In this document: positions 1-8,879 of the stretch, in pieces
Numbering within the stretch: the stretch's first letter is position 1
Layout: each line of letters opens with the position of its first letter
Assembly: GCA_025716855.1 (NCBI GenBank)
Contig: JAIXMQ010000117.1
Span: 1 to 51,952, forward strand
From: Pilaira anomala
Taxonomy: Eukaryota; Mucoromycota; Mucoromycetes; Mucorales; Mucoraceae
Length of the DNA: 51,952 nt
Direction of reading: 5' to 3'
Made by a program: the position numbers and the translations under genes
The notes under the pieces: generated by a model
Told to the model about the DNA's origin: nothing
Database searches by the model: none
The model's input: only the letters and a program-made list of their open reading frames with translations

Positions 1-2338
1 GAACTAAAGGAAGCTTAGCTCTTGCTGTAAAAATATAGTTTCTACTGTCTCTTGTATATTTTGGGATATTGATTCCAAGTTCAGGCACACGTTGTCTTCG
101 ATTCATATTGATGGTAGCCGTTCTTCGTGGATCAAAAATCCCTACAAAAGGAGAATCACTTTCTTCACGCTCAGTAATTGTCATAGTGAGCTGATATCTT
201 GTAAGATATTCCTTCATAGTAAGATTTTGAACATTTGTACCACGGTGAAAGTATTTTCGACTTGGGTTCTTGTATAAATATCGGTTGAGCCTGGGTCTAA
301 CTGATTTAATTGTTCTAGGGGCTTCAGTTGTCTTCTTTATTCGAGATGAGGCATTGTGGTGTCAATATAGAGAACATCTCTGCTGTTTTGATGCTTGTGA
401 TAGCTAAGCAAGTCGTAAATAGCTTCAATAATACCAACTTTGCGTGAAGCAAAGTGTTCACCTGCTGTACCTGATCGTAAATTGACGTGCGTGTCTGATT
501 TTGATAGGTATTTGCTAAGATATACTTCTACTTGTCTGTCGTAACATATTTGTATATCCATAGTTGCTTGCCAAGCTGAAAGTAAATATGGGCTATATTG
601 ATTGACGTAATCAGAATGAGCGTTACGTTTGATATATACTCTGCCGTCAGTATCAGCAAAAGTAAAGTTGCAAGGAGGCTTGGGAAATCCAAATCTACAT
701 TGTTGATTGTTGTTTTTGAAACAATAGTTTGTGCAGTGATGGGTTTGTACTCTGGCTACTAATCGGTTCAAATCAAAGTGCTGAGCTTCGTCAGGGAGAT
801 AGGCAACGATAAGGTTCTCAACTTGGAGGAGTTCCTCTACTGATTTGCCTGTCCAAAGCACCATGTGAATATGAGGTGACCCACGATCTTGTAGTTCCAT
901 TACCCATGAAAAATCGGTAATACCACCTACCATGTTGGCAAAAACCTAAAAAAATATCAACAGGTTAAAAAAAAAGGTAAAACGTGTTTTAATATTATGA
1001 ACTTACCCCTTTGACACACTTGTTGCTAAATTGAAGGAAACGGTTTTTAAAGAAAGAAGCAAACTTCACAGGATCTTCCCATGGGCGTAAACCACCACAG
1101 GCACGATGGTACTCTTCAGAAAAGTCATCGCAACTAAAGGTTAAAAAGAGTTGAGGAGGTCCCAAGTGATTGAAGATGCACTGTAAATCTAGAGCATGAA
1201 TACGCTTATAGGCGTAGCTACTACGTAATGTATCAGGTACAATAGAAGCAATGTTTGTGTTGTATTGAGTTGCAGAGGTAGTGACATCATCACGTGTGAG
1301 TGTTCTTCGTGTTGAAACAGTATGTCTGTTTGCGCTTTGAATGTAAGCTTTTTCGATTAAATCGAACATAAAAAAGATCCATGCAGGGGAACGAGCAAAT
1401 CTTCTGTCTTGACATAATAAGAGTTGCTTTACATATTTTTTTAAAGTACCAATTCTATTTGCAGCTGGTCTACCACCAAATTCCTCAGGTAAGTTCTCAT
1501 CATGTGTAGTTTCCAAATCGTAGTGACCTTTACCATCGGTATACAAGTAGGGGAAAATTAATGAAAACAATCCATGGAATTTGAATTGAATATCTCTGTT
1601 GTTGATATCTGTTCCAATAGTTAAATCCAACAGGTTAATGCGAAAAGCAGAGGGAAAAACATCATCGGCGGGTAAGAGATAGGATGGCCAATCAGTGTTA
1701 CCCTCGTCACCTGTGGTGTGGCTTGATCTGGCTTGGTTTGTTTGAGCGTGAACAAATGCTTGGGCAATATTTTGTGCTTGGTATGCACGCAAGAAGTTGT
1801 TAGTTCTGCTCAAACGAATATAAGCGTCACGGACTTTTTGTTGGTCAATTCCTCTGGTCGTATCGGGGTAAAAAGGAAAACCAAGGAGTCCGCCATACAA
1901 GACATAAAGGAATTCGCGATTTGCGGTAGCCCACACGGATCCGGAGAGCATATAATGACCACTGTACGTATTGTTTGCACTAAGATTACGATTGATTAGA
2001 GTCATAATTTTAATTGGTGATAAAGCAGAAAGCTCCTTGTAGTTAAAATCATCAGTGTTAAAGGGAAGACCAGGATAAGTGATGGTAGAGCTAAATACAT
2101 CAATGGGTCCAGTACTATGTAAATTGCAAACCATGATCTCATTGGCACTGTTAAGGAGTACAGGAAGAAGCCATTTTGGACAAGTTAAAACTTGGAAGTT
2201 GGTTCCTTCAAAACCTCTAAAGTGTTGCTCGTTTGGTAACAACATGGTAATACAGACAGAGCAATAACCAGTGTAAATATTAGTTTCGTTCCAACGGCGG
2301 AATGCATTAACAGATTGAATCATATATTGGTTTAACAT
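1..2338 (-). pseudogene. Helitron A Rep/helicase, 5' portion, broken
   Basis: This is the N-terminal part of a rolling-circle (Helitron) replication initiator-helicase; the helicase part lies beyond the left window edge. Exon 1 is 2338-1007 (444 codons, starting MLNQYMIQS). A 61-bp intron (1006-946, GTAAGT...TTTAG) follows, then exon 2 from 945 to the window edge. The HUH nuclease motif is visible as PHIHMVLW, followed by a Cys-rich CRFGFPKP segment and the two-tyrosine motif EVYLSKYLSK. These are the hallmarks of the Helitron Rep domain. The frame is broken: a TAA at 337-339 replaces the Gln codon of the HLEQRRQ segment seen in copies C and D, and one base is missing near 252-258. The copy in B (35158-37399) shares the TAA, so inactivation preceded the duplication. 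Family assignment is firm; the copy is not functional as read. Confidence 0.93.
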
Positions 2339-2612
2339 AGTAGAAAATAACTAAATAGGTGAATGTTATTAAGCACGTTTTATTTTTTAAAAAAAAAAGA
2401 AATAACCTACAGTTTTTTGATGTTGTTGAAAATGAGATATGGTAATAGAAAAGAAAAAGGTTTTGTTAATTATATTGTTATGCTAAATCGCATAGTATAT
2501 CATGCAAGATGTTATCTGTAACTGGTTTTGTATCGTGGGAAATTTTTGATAAACTACTTTTCTTTTCTTTTTCCTTCCTTTTTTTATATTTCTTTACTCA
2601 AATTTACCTAAC
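2339..2612. promoter_or_regulatory. Divergent promoter region between Rep/helicase and gene X (copy A)
   Basis: This 274-bp gap separates the minus-strand Rep/helicase start from the plus-strand start of gene X, so both must be driven from here. The 45 bp before the X ATG are almost pure pyrimidine (CTTTTCTTTTC, CCTTCC, poly-T), a common fungal leader feature. No clear TATA position was assigned. The same layout is seen at 14316-14621 and 37400-37673. The promoter role is inferred from gene arrangement only. Confidence 0.5.
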
Positions 2613-3938
2613 ATGGCAAACCAATTGAATCTTGTTGTAACTAATGCCATTATCGTACCTGCCACCTATGTGTATGCTGTCCCTCCAGATCCAGAGGATC
2701 CTAATTCCGATCCCGTCATCTCGATCATGGCATGGGTTGATTACCCAACCTCCATCATATCTTTGCGCATGAAGCAAAGTTTAATTTTAAGAGCTGATCC
2801 TCAGTTTTTTAATTTTACAAGAAATGAAGGAAGAAGAATAAGATGTACGGGCGAGGTATCGTATATGCGTATTCATGGTATGAATATTCCTGCCGTTGAT
2901 GCTCGTTTCTCTCTTGGTGTTTTCGAACTTGAGATTTTACCTGGAGTAGTACCTATCAGCGGGCATTTCCAAACCTTTTTGAGAATTCATGAAGGGCCTC
3001 TTCATGCAACTCGTGGTACAAGGGGTGAAGGAAATACCATTTTGGATTTCAGAACCAACGTTTATTCCTTTAATCCAGATCGAGAAGATCCTCAAGACAA
3101 TCGAACTGGTAGTCAAGAAACACCAGTACCTGGTAGCCAGGGAACACCAGTACCTGGTAGTCAAGAAAGTCAAGAAACCGTAAGGGGTGGTCAAGGGCGA
3201 CCAGGAACGGCTGTTAGTGAAGAAGAACCATTACCAGGTGAAGACGATATTGACTGGGAAGAGGAAACTGAGGTTCAGCAGGAACCTAGTCAAACCCATG
3301 AGAATCAGATGGATTTGTTTGATATTTCTGAAGGTGAAGATAATTTTTCTGTTGAAATAGAAAGAACAATGGGTACAGAACAAGAAGAGGTAAATGAAGA
3401 AATTAGACGTGACCTGATGAGAGGGATGGGAGTTGATTTAGAAGAGGATCAAGAAGTAGAAGATGTAATGACTCAGGGACAAGGTCAAAAAAGAAGATCG
3501 GTTGGTGTCGAGCCTCCCAGTTCGGCATTGAGAAGATTGAATATTTCAAGTAAATCAAGCCAATCCAGTCAGTCTCGTGACAGAATGAGAGTTACTAGAT
3601 CCATGAGTATTAAAACGGAGGACAGTACGTCAGTCAGTGGTAGAAACAGGGCAAGCGGAGAAGAGGAAAGAGATGACAATACGTCAGTCAGTGGTAGAAA
3701 CAGGGCCAGCGGAGAAGGGGAAAGAGACGACAATACGTCAGTCGGTAGTACATGAAGTAGTAGTAGAGTACCAAGTGCAAGTCCGGTAGCACCGGAAGGC
3801 AGTTCTACTAGAGGGGCAGGTTTACGAAGAGCTCCTCGTGTAGTTAGACGTGTTTTTGGTACTGGGGATGGTAGCGGTACACCACCAAGAAGATTCCCTC
3901 GTACGAGGGGAAAGGGAAAAGGAAAAGAAAAAAGTTGA
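2613..3938 (+). pseudogene. Cargo gene X, copy A, single nonsense codon
   Basis: This is an unrecognised protein of 441 codons, essentially identical to the intact copy B (37674-38999). Here the Arg codon of the STRSSS segment is TGA (3753-3755), which would remove the basic C-terminal ~60 residues. Residues 1-155 look globular and beta-rich (VTNAIIVPATYVYAV, then DPNSDPVISIMAW). Residues 160-290 are acidic and low in complexity, with TGSQ/PGSQ repeats. The tail holds two near-identical tandem segments (SVSGRNRASGE) and, beyond the stop, an Arg/Lys-rich end. It is divergently transcribed from the Rep/helicase gene and followed by Y and Z. Because it is conserved with the Helitrons, it is probably an element protein rather than a random passenger. 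No function is assigned. Confidence 0.8.
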
Positions 3939-4077
3939 GCTTTTTTGCGGTGGTTGATTTAAACCTCAGTTTAATAAAAAAAATTCTGTTTATATGACTG
4001 GTTTAATAAATCATTGGTCTTTTATCTTGCTTTTTGTTTAGTTTTTTTTTATCTTTCTCTATATTTTTTTTAAAAAA

Positions 4078-4635
4078 ATGAATTACATCGAAGATCGCAT
4101 TGCTGAAAAGACAGGCATTTTGATCGTTGGGCTAATGCCATCACCATCCTGGGATGACGATCGTGAGAATGTATTTTTCAATGGGAGGAGAGAGCTGTTT
4201 TGGCGCTTCGCTGTTCAATGTAAGTTTTTCCTTTTTTTTTTGTTATATTCGGAAACTAATTTACGTCTTTTTTTTTTTTTAGTTGGTATTGTGCCAAATG
4301 ATGACATGGAGGATCTGGTCGAAAACCATTTTTACTCTTTTATATACTTAGTAAATGAGGCTCATCGTTCGTTTACACAAGTGCCAGAAGAGGAAGTTGA
4401 GGAGGGACTTCAGAAGGTTCAAAGATTTATTGAGGTTGAAGAGCCAAGAACCGTGATTGTTGTTGGAAAACAAATTGGTTTAAGATGGTGGGGTCGACCG
4501 ATTCGTCCAGCAGGACCTATCCATGATGAAGAGGATCTAGATGTATATCTTTTGCCGGGTGTAGTACCTAATCCTACATATTCAAGACAGGCAATTGAGG
4601 ATGAATTTAGACGTTGCGGGGAGTGGCTTGATTAA
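4078..4635 (+). CDS. Cargo gene Y, Mug/TDG-like DNA glycosylase paralog (copy A)
   Basis: Exons are 4078-4219 and 4283-4635; the 63-bp intron (GTAAGT...TTTAG) gives a 164-residue protein. The fold assignment to the Mug/TDG (G:U/T mismatch uracil-DNA glycosylase) branch rests on the order of motifs. A hydrophobic strand plus VGLMPSPS stands at residues ~15-22 in the place of the family's GINPG motif. Then come a FFNGRRELFW segment, a helix-VGK segment (TVIVVGK), and YLLPGVVPNPTYSR near residue 140, which resembles the family's second motif (PNPSxxSR). The catalytic Asn of motif 1 is absent (M or P in its place), so on its own it is probably inactive as a classical glycosylase. It lies 140 bp after X and just before paralog Z, all on one strand. 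Nuclear action is likely for a transposon protein, by inference. Confidence 0.75.
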   Translation: MNYIEDRIAEKTGILIVGLMPSPSWDDDRENVFFNGRRELFWRFAVQCKFFLFFLLYSETNLRLFFFLVGIVPNDDMEDLVENHFYSFIYLVNEAHRSFTQVPEEEVEEGLQKVQRFIEVEEPRTVIVVGKQIGLRWWGRPIRPAGPIHDEEDLDVYLLPGVVPNPTYSRQAIEDEFRRCGEWLD

Positions 4636-4697
4636 TAGTTTTTTTTTCCTTTCTCTTTTTTTTCGCTCTTATCTTTTTACTCTCACATTTAATAAAA

Positions 4698-5294
4698 ATA
4701 CTTTTAAAACAAAACGCTTCTGTCTTGTTTGTTGGTATCAATCCTGGTTTAGAACTTTCTCAAGGATTTTTTGGGACTTCCAAAAATCAGTTTTTTTCAT
4801 TATTGAAAGCAAGTGGTAAGTGTTAAAAAAAAATAACTTTTATTGATATAAACTTTAGGTTTTATTGAAGCTGAAAATAATGAAGCAGCGTTTGAACCGT
4901 ACAACATGAGCTTTATGAATTACGTGGATATGCCTACAAGAAGTGAAAAAGAGATCAAGAACGATGAATTGTTACATGGAAAACACCGTTTAGAACAAGT
5001 TGTAGAGGAGTACAAACCGCGTGTTGTCTGTTTCGTTTGAAAAAAATGCTGTAAACTCCAGTTGTATGTTCCTCGTACAAATAACGAGGTAGAATTTGGT
5101 ATTCAAGACAGAAAAGTAAAAGACAGGGTAGTGATCTGTGTCCCTCATGGAAGCACGGAAGGAGCTCAAATGAAATTTGAAGACAAGTTGAAGTAAGTCT
5201 TTTTTTAAACAAAAACAATAGTGTGTGTAAATTGACTTTATTTAAATTTAGGATCTACCATCAGCTGTTTACTCTTTTAAATAAAAATATCTAA
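4698..5294 (+). pseudogene. Cargo gene Z, Mug/TDG-type uracil-DNA glycosylase (copy A, broken)
   Basis: Exons are 4698-4815, 4859-5192 and 5252-5294, with introns starting GTAAGT and ending TAG. The deduced protein has the canonical Mug/TDG first motif VLFVGINPGL, with the catalytic Asn; then GFFGTSKNQFFSLLKASG, a YVDxPTRSEKE segment matching the family's L-V-x-R-P-T region, and PRVVCFV before a VGK site. The second motif is altered (VPHGSTEG). Two defects are visible. The expected start codon (ATG in copy C) is ATA at 4698, with no ATG upstream in frame. A TGA at 5038-5040 replaces the Gly of VGKKC. Copy B shares the ATA but not the TGA. Family membership is strong; this copy is a pseudogene unless a non-AUG start is used. 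Confidence 0.8.
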
Positions 5295-5339
5295 GCTATG
5301 TATGTCCTTGTCATGTTTATTTTTTAAAAAAAAAATATC

Positions 5340-6432
5340 CGGCTAAAAAAAAAAGCGCTCTCTGAAAAAAAAAGCCCACTCGAGAAAAAAAAAGGGCGTT
5401 CTTAAAAAAAAAAAAGCGCGCCCTTAAAAAAAAAAGCGCGCTCTTAAAAAAATTTATCGTGCCCTTGCCTAGAAATTTTTTGGTAGGCCACTTTCTCTAC
5501 CGGGCCCTGCCTAGAAAAAAAAAATCTGCCAGCGAAAAAAAAAAACTTTTTTTTCGGGAACTTGCCCTGATAATTTTGGATAGGCCATTTTTTTTACTTT
5601 TCTCTGTTTAAAAAAAAAATAAAAAAAAAATAAAAAAATTTACCGTGCACTTGCCCAGAAATTTTTTGGTAGGCCACTTACTCTAGCGGGCCCTGCCTAG
5701 AAAAATAAAATCTGCCAGCGAAAAAAAAAAATTTTTTTTCGGGAACTTGCCCTGATAATTTTGGATAGGTCATTTTTTTTACTTTTCTCTGTTTAAAAAA
5801 AAATAAAAAAAAAATAAAAAAATTTACCGTGCACTTGCCCAGAAATTTTTTGGTAGGCCACTTTCTCTAGCGGGCCCTGCCTAGAAAAAAAAATCTGCCA
5901 GCGAAAAAAAAAAAATCTGCCAGCGAAAAAAAAAAACTTTTTTTTCGGAAACTTGCCCTAATAATTTTGGATAGGCCATTTTTTTTACTTTTCTCTGTCT
6001 AAAAAAAAATAAAAAAAAATAAAAAAATTTACCGTGCCCTTGCCTAGAAATTTTTTAGTAGGCCACTTTTTCTACCGGGCCCTGCCTAGAAACATTTAGG
6101 TGGGGCATTTTTTCTACCAGGCAATGTCTAGAAAAATTTAGGAGGGGCATTTTTTCGACCAGGCCCTGCCTAGAAAAAAAAAAATCTCCCAGCAAAAAAA
6201 CTGAATTTTTTTTCGGGAACTTGCCCATATAATTTTGGATGGGTCATTTTTTTTATTTTTCTCTTTCTAAAAAAAAATTAAAAATAAAAAAAAAAAAATT
6301 TACCGTGCCCTTGCCTAGAAATTTTTTGGTAGGCCACTTTTTCTACCAGGCACTACCGAGAAAATTTTGGCCGCCCCACTTTATTTTTTTTACCGAACCC
6401 TGACTAGAAAATTTTAGGCGGGTGGGCATTTA

Positions 6433-6466
<34 letters not shown>

Positions 6467-6567
6467 GCCCCAGGCTCAGTGTATTATTGGTATATATAAT
6501 AAGGTTATATTTATTATTTATTATAGCTAAATACATTACTTGTACCTTGATAAGATGTAAGAAATAA
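5340..6567. repeat. rDNA spacer (left of 5S), subrepeat array, copy A
   Basis: No gene is present. From about 5450 there are five imperfect units, each starting near AATTTAYCGTGCMCTTGCC (about 5452, 5638, 5822, 6026 and 6297). Each carries AGAAATTTTTTGGTAGGCCAC and GGGCCCTGCCTAGAAA. Unit spacing is roughly 184-270 bp. Copy B (40518-41330) has only four units, so the array changes length. The last part is an AT dinucleotide run and a poly-T tract before the 5S gene. The stretch at 5340-5450 is A-rich with GCGC blocks and may still belong to the Helitron. Confidence 0.7.
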
Positions 6568-6684
6568 GCTACGGCCATACAATATTGAAAGCACCGGATC
6601 CCGTCCGATCTCCGCAGTTAAGCAATATCTGGACCAGTCAGTACTATGGTGGGGGACCACATGGGAATACTGGTTGCTGTAGTT
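6568..6684 (+). rRNA. 5S ribosomal RNA (copy A)
   Basis: This is a full-length ~117-nt 5S gene. It starts GCTACGGCCATAC and ends GGTTGCTGTAG, and the two ends pair. The internal control region is present: AGTTAAGCAATATCTGG (box A region) and AGTACTATGGTGGGGGACC (box C region). It is followed by a long T-run serving as Pol III terminator. It lies in the spacer between the 28S 3' end and the next unit, and is transcribed opposite to the 28S fragment. Ends are approximate by 1-3 nt. Confidence 0.92.
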
Positions 6685-6689
6685 TTTTT

Positions 6690-8127
6690 ATTTATTTTTT
6701 ATTTATTTATTTTTTATTTATTTTTTATTTATTTTTTTTTTATTAATCTTTTTTATTGTTATTATCATTATTATTATACATTCTGTTTATACTTTTAATT
6801 TTATTCAAACATGTTTTTATTTAACTTTTATTACAATATTTAAATCAAACTAAGTAGGTCGCGCAATCGAAACTTAACGGGGATACACTTTTTTTTTGTT
6901 TTGTTTTTTTTTTTTCTTTAATAGTTATGTATATAGTTATTATATATAAATATGTTTACTTAAGGGAATATTTAGAAAAAAAGAAAAAGTTTATTTAAAC
7001 TAGTATTATCATAATCATATTTATATTTGAAAATATATTTTAAGTATGAATATATTCGAAATCATACTATATAATAAGGCATATTATACTCAAAAAATTT
7101 ATTATTCTCTCAAAAGTTACTTGAAAAACTTTATTTACACTAAAAAACCATTTACGTACTGTTTATAATAACATACACGTCGGTTTTCCCAAAAAAAGAA
7201 AAAAAAAAAATTTTTAAAAAAAAACGTACACTTCCAAGACCCACAACTTGGCCATACCTTTTTAATTAATACTTGAATCACAGTCTGAGTTCAAACGTTA
7301 CTATTTCCTATCGGTGCTTATGGGGTTCAATCTCCGTAGGCACCTCCTAGGGTAGGTCCTAGGAATTGGGCCTAAGATAGGGTCCTCTTCCTAGAAGGAC
7401 CTTCCCCCTAGAAAGACAATCCTTTACCATTACTTGTAGGTAAAAAAACCTCCCGCGCTTAAAAAGTCTGAAAGGAGTGGGCACTAAATACCCCTTGTTA
7501 GCCCGAAAAAAATGATTAAATAAAATACGTGCGTTTAGAAGAAAAAAAAATTTTTTCCGCCTAAAAAACTTTTCTTCAGCTAAGCTTATGGCGTAAAGCC
7601 TCGTTATAAACCTCGCCTAAGAAAAACTTTTCTTCAGCCAGGCCTATAGCCTAAAGCCTCGCTATAAATTTCGCCTAGAGTTTTTTTTTTTCCAACGAAA
7701 CTTTTACACCTAGCCTCGCTATAAATCTCACCTAAGAAAAAACTTTTCTTCAGCCAAACCTCTAGCCTAAAGCTTCGCTATAAATTTCGCCTAGAGTTTT
7801 TTTTTTTCAAGCGAAGCTTTTACGCCTAGAATATTTTTTTTTTCCAGCGAAACTTTTACGCTTAGCCTGACATAGTCTCAGCTTAAAAAGTATTTTTTCT
7901 TAATACCTCCCCGAAATTTAAAAGCTACAGAAGAACGAGCATTGCTCATTACAATTCAATAAAAAAATAAATAGTTTAATCCCGTGTGAAAGTAGTAGCA
8001 TTAGCTTGGGCATTGCTGTTACTATACACAAAAAAAAATAAAAAAATAAAAAAAATAATAAGATAAAAAATAAAAATAAATTTATTTAATATTAATTATT
8101 TATTTATTAAAAAGTGTTCCCAGAGGA
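6690..8127. other. rDNA intergenic spacer between 5S and 28S 3' end (copy A)
   Basis: No coding gene is seen. It contains an AT-rich part (6700-7200) and a unique G/C-richer part near 7230-7500. At 7560-7870 is a short array of units with CTTCGCTATAAATTTCGCCTAGAG, T-run and CCAGCGAAACTTTTACGCCTAG. Copy B carries more units of this array (42420-42860). A short A/T tract precedes the 28S 3' end. Confidence 0.65.
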
Positions 8128-8524
8128 ACAAATTCAATGACAAAGGCTTAATCTCAGTACATCGTAGCAACAAAGGCTACTCTAGTACTTACAATACCCC
8201 GTCCATTTCATGTCGTCTGCATGCGATTTATCATTTTGATGTATTAGCATTATCATTAGCAGGTAGACCAAGCAGCATTTCCGCTACAAGACCTATCCCA
8301 CAAGTAAAGGTTTTCAAGCCGAAGCTTTATTAGTACACATCTGGTACAATTCAAAACACAGTAGTACCGTTTTCAGCATGGATTCTGACTTAGAGGCGTT
8401 CAGCCATTATCCAGCAGATGGTAGCTTCGCGGCATTGGCCTTTCAACCAGCCGCAAATACCAATTATCTGAATGAAGGGTTCCTCTCGTACTGACTTCAA
8501 TTACTGTTACGATACCAATACCAT

Positions 8525-8579
<55 letters not shown>

Positions 8580-8697
8580 ATTAGTGGGTGAACAATCCAA
8601 CGCTTACAGAATTCTGCTTCTGTATGATAGGAAGAGCCGACATCGAAGAATCAAAAAGCAACGTCGCTATGAACGCTTGGCTGCCACAAGCCAGTTA
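8128..8697 (-). rRNA. 28S rRNA, 3'-terminal fragment (~570 nt), copy A
   Basis: The minus strand reads the conserved 28S 3' portion from TAACTGGCTTGTGGCAGCC, through the alpha-sarcin/ricin loop (AGTACGAGAGGAAC), to the 3' end near AATTTGT. It begins abruptly at 8697: the universally conserved upstream sequence ending CCACAGGGA is replaced by the Helitron C terminus. The fragment therefore lacks the rest of the 28S gene in this window. Conserved segments look intact (for example GCTGGGTTTAGACCG), unlike copy B. Confidence 0.93.
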
Positions 8698-8805
8698 ATC
8701 AGATAGATTATATCTTCGATATACGAAGTACTGATAGGAACTATCAGTAGTTGGTATACCAAAGGTATACTATCATCCTGTTGTAACTTTTCTAGGACCT
8801 GTCAG
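8698..8805 (-). other. Helitron C 3' terminus with hairpins and 28S-like block
   Basis: Three hairpins are stacked here: CTTCG/CGAAG around 8715-8730, CTGATAG-GAA-CTATCAG around 8731-8748, and GGTATACC-AAA-GGTATAC around 8753-8770. Further in, at about 8778-8800, is a 24-nt block whose minus strand (AGAAAAGTTACAACAGG) closely matches the 28S sequence that normally precedes the insertion point (AGAAAAGTTACCACAGGGA). Helitron D carries a similar block in the same place. Confidence 0.75.
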
Positions 8806-8879
8806 TACGCGTTGATTCCATGGTAAGAACAAAAAAAAAAGGAACGATAGATTGGAGAATTGGAAAAACACGTTTTTGG

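Larger units (their letters stand above)
1..5450 (-). mobile_element. Helitron A, partial (5' half with cargo genes)
   Basis: This segment contains a truncated Rep/helicase gene on the minus strand and cargo genes X, Y and Z on the plus strand. The same order occurs in copies B (35158-40500) and C (10462-17993). The 3' end lies left of the window. The 5' boundary was not found. It is placed loosely in the A-rich GCGC-containing stretch at 5340-5460, because a similar stretch follows gene Z in copy C (18040-18250), and because rDNA spacer repeats shared by both rDNA blocks start at about 5450. The element is nonautonomous as it stands because its Rep gene is broken. Confidence 0.8.

Noticed and set aside
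337..339. TAA at Gln positions (337, 17806) might mean a reassigned genetic code.
   Set aside because: TAA and TAG are used as normal terminators, for example at 4633, 15903 and 39697. Other breaks in the same genes are TGA and frameshifts, so decay explains them better.
1733..2267. Plus-strand ORFs of 62-88 codons inside the Rep gene (also at 36794-37328, 13845-14099, 12031-12225).
   Set aside because: They are antisense shadows of the conserved Rep coding frame and match nothing beyond it.
2937..3194. Small ORFs on both strands inside gene X (also 37998-38255 and 15063-15553).
   Set aside because: They are overlapped entirely by the conserved X frame and arise from its GSQ and Asp repeats.
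5340..5460. A CRISPR-like or regulatory array of GCGC blocks spaced by A-runs.
   Set aside because: There are no constant-length spacers and no repeat identity; it is low-complexity A-rich sequence with drifting GCGC motifs in a eukaryotic spacer.
8698..8778. The ~80-bp hairpin cluster between two 28S-like pieces could be a small group I intron at the omega-type site.
   Set aside because: It is far too short for a group I core, no conserved P/Q/R/S elements are visible, and the same terminus is found at Helitron E outside intact 28S.
8690..8800. The 28S insertions might be R-type non-LTR retrotransposons.
   Set aside because: No reverse transcriptase is encoded in the window; the adjacent genes are Rep/helicase and the ends have Helitron hairpins with CTGA. 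The site also differs from the R1/R2 sites.
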